This document shows, piece after piece, positions 44,000-51,184 of a stretch of 64,000 bases of DNA. Origin of the DNA: Pedobacter sp. Leaf41 (GTDB lineage: Bacteria; Bacteroidota; Bacteroidia; Sphingobacteriales; Sphingobacteriaceae). The notes beneath the pieces were generated by a model. That model worked only from the letters and a program-made list of their open reading frames with translations, had not been told where the DNA came from and did not search any database. Location of the stretch: NCBI RefSeq assembly GCF_001422545.1, contig NZ_LMLE01000001.1:1424127-1488126 (forward strand). Reading direction: 5' to 3'. Made by a program: the position numbers and the translations under genes. Position 1 is the first letter of the stretch. Each line of letters starts with the position of its first letter.

Positions 44000-46504
44000 C
44001 TATTCAATCGGTTTAAAAAACACCCAAACCTCCCCGGGTTTTGTTCCTGCTATACCTTCCTGGTATTTTTTCATAATGGCATTCCATTCATCCACCTTCG
44101 GATTATTTAAAGTCGTTTTTGGATTTAAATCGTCTAGTTTTTTGCCTTTAGGAATACTGATAATTAACATCAGTTGCCTATCCTTTTTAAAAATTGCCAG
44201 GCGCTGAAACTCGGCATTGCAAAATCCTTTGGATATCTCAGGCCACTTTGCAAACTGCGTTTTATGGTAATCCAAATACTCTTTTTGCATCTTTTCTTCC
44301 TCAACCAAATTGGCTGATAAAATCACATTGTCCCATTCGGCAACAGGTTTCTCCCCACAGTTTTTCTCCCTGTTAAAATCGTAAAAAATATTGTCATAAA
44401 GCTTAACTTCTATCGCATTTAAACGTTTCAAAGTTTGCAGCAAACTTTCTACTTTTAGGCTTGAGGTATAAATAACCAATCTGTTATTCCATTTGTAGAT
44501 GGCGCGAGTTAACAAGTTATTCTCTTTTGCAAACTCTTCCAGAGCTTGGTTTCCTGGTAACTGACCATCTTTAAATATCAATTCAAAAACAACCGTTTTA
44601 TCTTCCGCCTGATTGATACCGCGATTTGAGTAACTACTTTTATTTTTGAGCAGATACCTAAAGGGCAACTCTAAACCTGCATTTTGTTTGATGTTTTCAG
44701 CAACCTTCGGTCCGTTATTTTCCCATACATTTCCCGGCCCGTTCGCATTCTGAAGATATTTTTCAGTAGGCGTCCAGTTATTTTTGATGGTGAATTCAGA
44801 AGACCCTTCATCCGTGTACAAATAAAACCAGTGATCAGGAAGGTGAGCATAAGGCGCCTTGTAAATACTATCGACTACATTTTCGGTAATGAAAGATTCT
44901 GGTTGAGCAGAGAGCGTATAAATTCCTGCAACATCATACATGTGTTTGCCATAGTGATGGATTTTGTTTGCACTGATAGTGTTATTCTTCATCGCATTTG
45001 GCGTTTTAGTCCAGCCCCAGCCCATGCTAATCCCAGAATAAGACACGTCGCTAATCTCGTTATGGATAATTTTGATTCCTTTCACATAACCTGCACCGAT
45101 GCCAACAGCACCCCAATCCTCATTGGTAACATCCGTAATCAAATTATCTTCTATCCTGTCATTCGTTGAAATCTCCCGTTTATCTTTTGGGTTGTAAGGC
45201 ACATGAACTTCTGATGCTTCATCAGAAAATGTGCCTACTAATATCGCTGAACCGCCAATATCTTTAAACAAATTGCCCCGAATCAAATTATCTGACGTTC
45301 CTTTGTTGAAGTCTAAACCTGTAGAGGCAAGATGTTGGAAACGGCAGTTTTCAAAGCTGATCTGATTGGCAAAATTTACTTCAACAGCGGCTGCTGGCCT
45401 GCCAACCCAGGCCTGATTTTCCAAACCTGGCTTATCTGGAGTTCCAGGTGTTGCAAGTTTATACGCATCGAGCATATACATCCCAGCCTGATGCGGAACG
45501 TGGCCTTGCCTTGATGGTCTTCGCCAGGTAGCGTGTTCAAAAGAAATCCCTTTGAAGCTTACAAATGAAACAGGATGATCTATTGTTCCTTCAATTTTAA
45601 CGAGGTTCTCTAAAGCAGGCGCAACTACATCAGCATTGCGCATATTTTCTGATGCCTTTGGCCAATAGTAAATTTTATGGTTTTTCAGGTCTTCAAACCA
45701 TTCGCCTGGCTCATCTAAAAACTGGATAGCATTGGATAAATAGAATGCAGAGTTTCCTGTTTTTTCAGAAATCCAGGGTGCTGGCCAGGGATGTTCGGAT
45801 TGAATTCTACTTTCAGGCTGCATAAAAGAAAGTTCTGCAGCATTGCCAATTACTTTAACTGATTTTACCCGAAGATTGGCGATTGCCCACCATTGATGGA
45901 TTAACATTTCCATCCCGGCAATTTTGCTTAAATCTGTGTTTGGCTGAAGTGGTATTCTACAGGTTTGATTTTTTTTATCCCATGATAAAATTCTACCCAT
46001 AGCCTCTCCATTATAGTTTTTCGCCCGAATCGCCTTAGTTCCATTTACCCAAAGCTGGCGAAATATCAAAGCGCTGATACCATCATTAGGAAGATCAGCA
46101 ACCCAAATTTTCCCAAAAGCCTTTTTTGGTAATCCCGCAACAGTTCCATTAACTTTTTTCCAACCCGCGATTTTAACTCCGCCACTTAAAACAACTTTTT
46201 CGGTTGCGAAAATCTCTGTTGGGCTATCTTTAGTTCCAGCGTCTTCAGGACGAAGAATGATGGGCTCATGTAATTGATAAATGCCTGCTCCAACCAATAT
46301 TTTAATTCCATCTTTTGTGGATGGATCTTTTAACCGCCTTAATTCCCGGGCTTTCCTAATGGCTGCATGAAGCGTTGCAAGAGGTTGTTCCTTATTTCCA
46401 TTGTTAGTATCAGCACCATTTTTTGCGACATAAATTTCTACTGCAGCAACTTGAAAGTGAAGTAAAATAAATGTCAATAAAAAGCTTAAACCAATTTGTT
46501 TCAT
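44000..46504 (-). CDS. Secreted beta-helix protein fused to a rhamnose-mutarotase-like domain
   Basis: An 834-residue protein with a signal peptide (MKQIGLSFLLTFILLHFQVAA). Residues 25 to about 625 form a right-handed parallel beta-helix (IYVAKNGADTNNGNKEQPLA, then many N-I/I-N rungs such as SFENCRFQHLASTGLDF and NLIRGNLFKDIGG), the fold of pectin lyases and rhamnogalacturonases. The last about 110 residues resemble RhaM/RhaU L-rhamnose mutarotase: YLDYHKTQFAKWPEI (His, and WPE near 754), MLIISIPKGK and NPKVDEWNAIMKKY. A preceding 80-residue piece (FELIFKDG...) may be another ferredoxin-like unit. It could bind or cut pectin and interconvert released rhamnose anomers; activity is inferred. 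Confidence 0.78.
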   Translation of the reverse strand: MKQIGLSFLLTFILLHFQVAAVEIYVAKNGADTNNGNKEQPLATLHAAIRKARELRRLKDPSTKDGIKILVGAGIYQLHEPIILRPEDAGTKDSPTEIFATEKVVLSGGVKIAGWKKVNGTVAGLPKKAFGKIWVADLPNDGISALIFRQLWVNGTKAIRAKNYNGEAMGRILSWDKKNQTCRIPLQPNTDLSKIAGMEMLIHQWWAIANLRVKSVKVIGNAAELSFMQPESRIQSEHPWPAPWISEKTGNSAFYLSNAIQFLDEPGEWFEDLKNHKIYYWPKASENMRNADVVAPALENLVKIEGTIDHPVSFVSFKGISFEHATWRRPSRQGHVPHQAGMYMLDAYKLATPGTPDKPGLENQAWVGRPAAAVEVNFANQISFENCRFQHLASTGLDFNKGTSDNLIRGNLFKDIGGSAILVGTFSDEASEVHVPYNPKDKREISTNDRIEDNLITDVTNEDWGAVGIGAGYVKGIKIIHNEISDVSYSGISMGWGWTKTPNAMKNNTISANKIHHYGKHMYDVAGIYTLSAQPESFITENVVDSIYKAPYAHLPDHWFYLYTDEGSSEFTIKNNWTPTEKYLQNANGPGNVWENNGPKVAENIKQNAGLELPFRYLLKNKSSYSNRGINQAEDKTVVFELIFKDGQLPGNQALEEFAKENNLLTRAIYKWNNRLVIYTSSLKVESLLQTLKRLNAIEVKLYDNIFYDFNREKNCGEKPVAEWDNVILSANLVEEEKMQKEYLDYHKTQFAKWPEISKGFCNAEFQRLAIFKKDRQLMLIISIPKGKKLDDLNPKTTLNNPKVDEWNAIMKKYQEGIAGTKPGEVWVFFKPIE

Positions 46505-46507
46505 AAA

Positions 46508-47404
46508 TTATTTCGCTTGAAAAATGGACTTAAGGTAAGTTGTATTGGCACTAAAATTATATTTCACATTTGTAGGTTGGCTTGCATCTCTGCTCCTTTC
46601 AACAACCAGCCATCCGCTCCAACCCATCTCATCTAGTGTTGCCTTTACCTGCTTTAAATCAATCTTTGAATCGTTCTGTAACCAAACTCCATCATCATTT
46701 GTAGCGTGAATTTGTATGATATTTTTTCTACCGAGTATTCTCAATTCCTGCTGTAAATCTCTCCCATTTTTAATCGGATTTGAAAAATTGAAGTAACTTT
46801 TAATGTGTTTACATCCAATATCTTTGAGTAACTTGAGTTCTCCTTTGGCATCAAGAGCTGTTTCAATGCCGATCACAATACCCGCTTTTGCAGCCATTTT
46901 TCCGGCAACCTTCAGCCTGCTAACGATAGGTTCACGCAGTTCAGGGTTTTTAACAAGATCTCCCTGAACACCTAGCGGCAAGAATACCACTCTTACGTTC
47001 ATTGCCTTTGCTGTGTCCAAACAATCCTGAATCATTTTTTGATAAGTAGGGCGTGTGGCGAAGGATTGCGCATAAAAACCCGTCATTGCTAAAGAACAAA
47101 TTTCCAGATCTAATTCTTTCGCTTGATCAACGTATTGTTGACGCACTATCGGGTCGGCCAATTTGTTATCAAAGGTCTCTCTATTCCCCAAACCGCCCAT
47201 ATCTATTTCCAGTCCATCTGCACCCAGCTCTTTTGCAAATGGCAAGGCACTAATTTTCTGACGTTTCAAAATCATTAAATCAATTACTGCAACCTTGTAT
47301 CGATCCTTTTTTTCAAAGGCAAACAGCAGTTGATTTGGGATCATCAAAGCGCCGGCTAGCAAAGCAGTGTTATTAATAAAAGTTCGCCTGTTTTGATGTT
47401 GCAT
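46508..47404 (-). CDS. Sugar phosphate isomerase/epimerase-type TIM barrel, Tat-like leader
   Basis: A 298-residue xylose-isomerase-like TIM barrel (AP endonuclase 2 superfamily). Segments include GADGLEIDMGGLG, RVVFLPLGVQGD, GIVIGIETALDAKGEL (metal-ligand Glu), IIQIHATNDDG (His) and GWSGWLVVERSRD (Glu). The N-terminus NRRTFINNTALLAGALMIP looks like a twin-arginine signal, so a folded, metal-loaded export to the periplasm is predicted. Members isomerise or epimerise sugars or 3-keto-sugars. It starts 103 nt beyond the preceding gap and is 3 bp from the beta-helix gene. Confidence 0.82.
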   Translation of the reverse strand: MQHQNRRTFINNTALLAGALMIPNQLLFAFEKKDRYKVAVIDLMILKRQKISALPFAKELGADGLEIDMGGLGNRETFDNKLADPIVRQQYVDQAKELDLEICSLAMTGFYAQSFATRPTYQKMIQDCLDTAKAMNVRVVFLPLGVQGDLVKNPELREPIVSRLKVAGKMAAKAGIVIGIETALDAKGELKLLKDIGCKHIKSYFNFSNPIKNGRDLQQELRILGRKNIIQIHATNDDGVWLQNDSKIDLKQVKATLDEMGWSGWLVVERSRDASQPTNVKYNFSANTTYLKSIFQAK

Positions 47405-47462
47405 ATTTAATTTATTGTTAATGATTCTTTGTACTTCAGTTTAAGCATCAACTATGATCGGT

Positions 47463-47541
47463 CGTCATACTCAGTTTGACTGAGCATCTTAGTGGCAAGA
47501 TTTGCCCATGCCTTAAGATTCCCACCTGCGTGGGAATGACG
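47463..47541. repeat. TCGTCATACTCAG/GGGAATGACG repeat element
   Basis: The left arm CGTCATACTCAGTTTGACTG AGCATCTT and the right arm CTTAAGATTCCCACCTGCGT GGGAATGACG are each internally palindromic, and they join as an outer inverted repeat of the CGTCA...TGACG type. It mixes two families. Confidence 0.65.
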
Positions 47542-47559
47542 GTAAGGGTAAAGCATTAT

Positions 47560-48939
47560 TTAATTGCTTAATGGAAATAATTTTTCCAGATTCTCAAATC
47601 CCATCACTGCGTTTTTTGGTAACTTTTCGCCTTTATCTCCAAAAACATAAAGGGCATTTTCTTTTTCGATGGTTACTTTACTTTCGTCATATTTTCCTGC
47701 TTTATCTTTTACCAAACTGCCATTCAGTTTAAATTTTTTTATCAGGAAATCGTAGAGCGCAATGCGTTTATTTATCCCAAAATCGTGTTTCTCTGTAGGA
47801 AGATGAACATTCTCCACCTTATTGCTCACTCCATAATATCCATACATTTTTTGCAGGTAAGGGAAATCATGTTCGGGTGTGTGGGCCGTCCAATCGCTAC
47901 CGTCCGAAACCAAAAGTTGTGGTCGTGGTGCAGCCATTGCGGCCAATTCTACATTGTCCGTACCACCACCGCATTGATGAATAGGCATTCCACTTTCGCA
48001 GGGACAACCACCGTAAAAATAGGATGACATGGCAACCACCGGCGCACTTAGTTTAATCCGATCGTCCATTGCAGTCATTAAGATGGAATGACTTCCAGCC
48101 CCTGAGCCACCACTAATACCTATTCTGCTAGTGTCTGTTTCTTTAACAGAAGAAAAATAATCTAGGATTCTGATTCCGCCCAAAGTTTGTACCGTTTGGG
48201 CTAAGCTCCGGCGGTGGTCTTCGTACTTAAACTGCAGCATCGATTCGCCCCATGCAAATAAATCGTAGCTGAAAGCCATTGCGCCCATACGTGCAATCGT
48301 GGCACAACGGAGCTGACAATCGGCTCTGTAGCGCTGTTTTTCCCAATGCCCATCAGGACTGAGAATGACAGGAATTTTGCCTTTAACATTTAGCGGTTTA
48401 TAAAGTGAACCATTGATCCAAACGCCCGGCAAAATTTCCAATGCAATATTTTCTACGGAATAACCGTCAAAAACCCGCTTCGCCGTTGTGATTGGTTTTG
48501 AATTCAGTTTTGCTGGCAAAGGTGAAAGTAACAAGGCTTTGTAAAGCTCGGGTTTTATCTCCGCCTTTCTTTTTTCCCAACTGCTCTTGTCGCTGTATTT
48601 TGTTGAGAGGGTATCCAGGTAGGCCCAGCCATCTTTCGGCTCCCATCGGTAGTATTCGTATTCTTTTAACTTGTAAACGCCGGGTTTTTCCTTGTTTACC
48701 TTCATATCTAAAGGAGCAAGAACATTTGTTAATGTTTCATCTACATCAGCACGAAAACGCCATTCAGCGTAGTTGAGCCATTTGTCTTTCACCTGCGGTT
48801 CTGAATATTTAATCTGAACATTGAAGCGGGTCTGGATTTCTTTTAAAACGTCGACTAACGGTTTTTTGTAAAGATTGTCGGTATTCTGGGTTTGGGCAGA
48901 TAACCTTGTAAACAACGATAAAAAAACAACAATTCCCAT
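47560..48939 (-). CDS. Alpha/beta-hydrolase esterase with N-terminal STN/DUF4974-like domain
   Basis: A 459-residue exported esterase. The nucleophile elbow is GISGGSGAGSHS, the acid is probably in LLVSDGSDWTAHTPEHDFPY, and the His is in PTEKHDFGINKR. This layout resembles acetyl-xylan/pectin-type esterases of the AXE1 or CE15-neighbour group. Before it, roughly residues 25-100, is a small domain (VDVLKEIQTRFNVQIKYS, then VDETLTNVLAPLDMKV and GVYKLKEY) like the STN/DUF4974 domain of TonB-linked and anti-sigma proteins. Start 48939 (MGIVVFLSLFTRLSAQ) gives a signal peptide. The frame opens at 49041 with an ATGA overlap on the upstream gene, but that part is repeat-coded (48982-49009). Confidence 0.75.
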   Translation of the reverse strand: MGIVVFLSLFTRLSAQTQNTDNLYKKPLVDVLKEIQTRFNVQIKYSEPQVKDKWLNYAEWRFRADVDETLTNVLAPLDMKVNKEKPGVYKLKEYEYYRWEPKDGWAYLDTLSTKYSDKSSWEKRKAEIKPELYKALLLSPLPAKLNSKPITTAKRVFDGYSVENIALEILPGVWINGSLYKPLNVKGKIPVILSPDGHWEKQRYRADCQLRCATIARMGAMAFSYDLFAWGESMLQFKYEDHRRSLAQTVQTLGGIRILDYFSSVKETDTSRIGISGGSGAGSHSILMTAMDDRIKLSAPVVAMSSYFYGGCPCESGMPIHQCGGGTDNVELAAMAAPRPQLLVSDGSDWTAHTPEHDFPYLQKMYGYYGVSNKVENVHLPTEKHDFGINKRIALYDFLIKKFKLNGSLVKDKAGKYDESKVTIEKENALYVFGDKGEKLPKNAVMGFENLEKLFPLSN

Positions 48940-48981
48940 TATTCTCAGCGATAGTAAAGAAGACTGTGAAATTAATTTAAA

Positions 48982-49009
48982 AGATTTCTCCACTACGATC
49001 GAAATGACG
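48982..49009. repeat. AGATTTCTC...GAAATGACG repeat half-element
   Basis: AGATTTCTCCACTACGATCG AAATGACG is the arm type also seen at 15564 and 58349-58387. It lies inside the upstream extension of the esterase frame and encodes VISIVVEKSF when read through. Confidence 0.65.
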
Positions 49010-49037
49010 CTTGGAATAAATGCAAATTTCCCTACTC

Positions 49038-50186
49038 TCATGGTTCTTCGTTTTTCGTTTCTGTAATCACTGGTGCTGCATAGCCGTTAAGTTTAGGCCA
49101 AATGCCATTCTTGATTTTTTTCAGTTTCAACTTAGACGGATCTACAACCACATGTTTGATCTTCTGCCTTCTCCAGGTATAAATGAAATGGAGCATCCCG
49201 TCTGATGTTTGAATTACTGCAGGATATGAATATTGACTAATCGGTGAATCTTCCAAAATCAAAGCTGCAGACCAGTTTTTTCCATCTTTAGAAACCGAAA
49301 CATTTAACGGAGTTCTCGGGCCTTTGGCTAAATCGCCGGGAGGCAAAACGTGGTTGTAAACCAACACATGATGTCCATCTTTCATCGTCACTGCATCTGT
49401 GCCAGAATTATTATTCGGCAATGAGGTTTTCGTTAAAGCAGACCAGCTTTCGCCATTATCTTCAGACCATGATTCAACAATAGCCCTGTTTGCTGTTCTG
49501 GCTAAAATTTGCAACTTCCCGTTTACATGCTGTAGAATACTGGGCTGAATGGCTTTGATTCCATTGTCTGGTAGCGGCCCAACCGTTCTCCATGTTTTTC
49601 CACTATCTTTAGTGACCTCAAAATGAATTTTCCAGCCATCACCTTCTCTACTGGAAGGTGCAAACAGATTTCCATTACTTAATAAAACTGGCTTGTTTTT
49701 TACAGGGCCGATATAGCCATCTGGAAGCTTTGTAGCATCCGACCAAGTAATGCCGCCGTCTTTAGAAGTTTTCATCAAACCCCACCATTCAGATGGTTTC
49801 GGACCGATTTTATAAAATAGAATTAAATCTCCTCCTGGAATTTGATATAGAACCGGGTTCCAGGTTGGTAACCGTTTGCCATCAGGCTGAACGCCATTGG
49901 CTACTGATACGGGAGCCAGCCATTTTCCTTCCACAAAACGGCTGATGTAAATTTCAACATCTGGGTTCCGCTCTTTTGTTCCTCCGAAATAGGATGCCAC
50001 CAAGCCCGTTGGTGTTTCAGCAATAGTGGCTGAATGACAAGACGGAAACGGTGCCTGATCGTAAAGAAATTCTTGCTTTACTATACCTTTTTGCCATTTT
50101 TCAACTTGCGCATTGGCACTCAATCCCAATGCTAATGCAATTCCTAGTGTGATGTATATTTTCGTTTTTAACATATTTTTTTTCAA
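49038..50186 (-). CDS. BNR/sialidase-like six-bladed beta-propeller
   Basis: A 382-residue protein with a signal peptide (ITLGIALALGLSANAQ, near residue 24). Asp-box-type motifs recur: SKDGGITWSDATKLP, TKDSGKTWRTVGPLP, SEDNGESWSALTKTS and SKDGKNWSAALIL, each marking one blade. PFPSCHSATIAETPTGLVAS and NVSVSKDGKNW resemble GH33-like exo-sialidase and related rhamnosidase families. Sialic acid is unlikely in a plant-pectin locus; Kdo/Dha or another acidic sugar is possible by analogy with RG-II loci. The C-terminal stop overlaps the frame of the next gene by 4 bp. Confidence 0.7.
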   Translation of the reverse strand: MKKNMLKTKIYITLGIALALGLSANAQVEKWQKGIVKQEFLYDQAPFPSCHSATIAETPTGLVASYFGGTKERNPDVEIYISRFVEGKWLAPVSVANGVQPDGKRLPTWNPVLYQIPGGDLILFYKIGPKPSEWWGLMKTSKDGGITWSDATKLPDGYIGPVKNKPVLLSNGNLFAPSSREGDGWKIHFEVTKDSGKTWRTVGPLPDNGIKAIQPSILQHVNGKLQILARTANRAIVESWSEDNGESWSALTKTSLPNNNSGTDAVTMKDGHHVLVYNHVLPPGDLAKGPRTPLNVSVSKDGKNWSAALILEDSPISQYSYPAVIQTSDGMLHFIYTWRRQKIKHVVVDPSKLKLKKIKNGIWPKLNGYAAPVITETKNEEP

Positions 50187-50197
50187 TTAACAAAGTT

Positions 50198-50271
50198 CGT
50201 CATTGCGAGGTTCGAAGCAATCCTAAAGCGCTAGTTACCCTAGTAAGATTGCTTCGTGCCTCGCAATGACG
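50198..50271. repeat. GCAATGACG-family inverted repeat
   Basis: CGTCATTGCGAGGTTCGAAG CAATCC at the left, AGATTGCTTCGTGCCTCGCA ATGACG at the right, with only about 22 bases between. It fills the gap between the DUF3826 and BNR genes. Confidence 0.88.
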
Positions 50272-50291
50272 ATGAGGTGAAGCGATCGAAG

Positions 50292-50960
50292 TTATTGTTT
50301 AGCTTTTGCTGCTTTCTCTTCTTTTATCTTTTTGGTATAGGCGCTGTATAGGGCTCTCCAACTGCGACCATTATTGTTTAACATTTGCTCTGACTTGGTT
50401 TTGTAAATCTCAAAAATGGCAGAAATCTGTTTCATATTTTTATAATCGACAGCTTGCTCTCTTGCCTGTTTCATAAAACCTAAAATTTTAGCTTCTTCAT
50501 CCGCTGTCAAATCCGGAACAATGGCTTTGTAGCCTTTCATGGTAAAATCGACTTTACCAATGGTGTATTTATCGAGAATTAGCTCTACTTGTTCCACAGA
50601 TAAGTTTTCATTTAAACCATCCATTAAAGATTGATGAACCGTTGAGGGCATAGCAGAATCGGCAATAATTTGCTTATCAAGATCAGCCAATTTGCTTCCA
50701 GTAACCGGATTTATTCCATCCGGAACAGTTGATGAAGGATGGCTGTTATGCCAATCTCTCACAGCCGTTAAATGAATAGCAATCACATTTTCTACGGCTG
50801 TTTTTTTAGCAGCATCTGTTAGGTTTAATGCTGAAACCCAATCCTTCGCTTTAGTTAGAATTTCTGCATTTGCACTCGCATCCTGAGCTTGACTGAAGGA
50901 AGTTACTGTGGTTAGCAGTATCAATAACATCATTATTGGTTTTAAAATCTTTCTCATCAT
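50292..50960 (-). CDS. DUF3826 secreted protein
   Basis: A 222-residue protein with a signal peptide (ILKPIMMLLILLTTVTSFSQA) and an all-alpha mature part matching the DUF3826 pattern: EILTKAKDWVSALNLTDAAK, then VIAIHLTAVRDWHNSH and LADLDKQIIADS. It ends in a Lys-rich tail (KIKEEKAAKAKQ). DUF3826 genes recur in Bacteroidota pectin loci, but no activity is known to me. It sits between a GH78 and a BNR propeller gene, flanked by repeats on both sides. Confidence 0.8.
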   Translation of the reverse strand: MMRKILKPIMMLLILLTTVTSFSQAQDASANAEILTKAKDWVSALNLTDAAKKTAVENVIAIHLTAVRDWHNSHPSSTVPDGINPVTGSKLADLDKQIIADSAMPSTVHQSLMDGLNENLSVEQVELILDKYTIGKVDFTMKGYKAIVPDLTADEEAKILGFMKQAREQAVDYKNMKQISAIFEIYKTKSEQMLNNNGRSWRALYSAYTKKIKEEKAAKAKQ

Positions 50961-51003
50961 TGTATTAATTATTTGTTTAACTTTTAAATCTGTCGGTAAA
51001 TGC

Positions 51004-51135
51004 TGTCATTCTGAGCGTAACGAAGAATCTGCAACCGACTAGTACTTCTTAAAATTAATCTTCACATTTTAGCTCAACGGTACATTATCGTCGTTTTCCA
51101 TCGCCTGGAGATTCTTCACTGCGTTCAGAATGACA
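51004..51135. repeat. GTCATTCTGA/TCAGAATGAC inverted-repeat element
   Basis: The arms are TGTCATTCTGAGCGTAACGA AGAATCT and AGATTCTTCACTGCGTTCAG AATGACA, about 27 bp each, separated by about 80 bases. The gap is between the GH78 and DUF3826 genes. Confidence 0.8.
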
Positions 51136-51184
51136 AGCAGATTAGTTCCCTATTCTCCACTCTCTATTTCCTATTCCCGATCTC

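Noticed and set aside
44684-45169. 161-codon plus-strand frame opposite the beta-helix gene
   Set aside because: Antisense shadow with implausible amino-acid composition.
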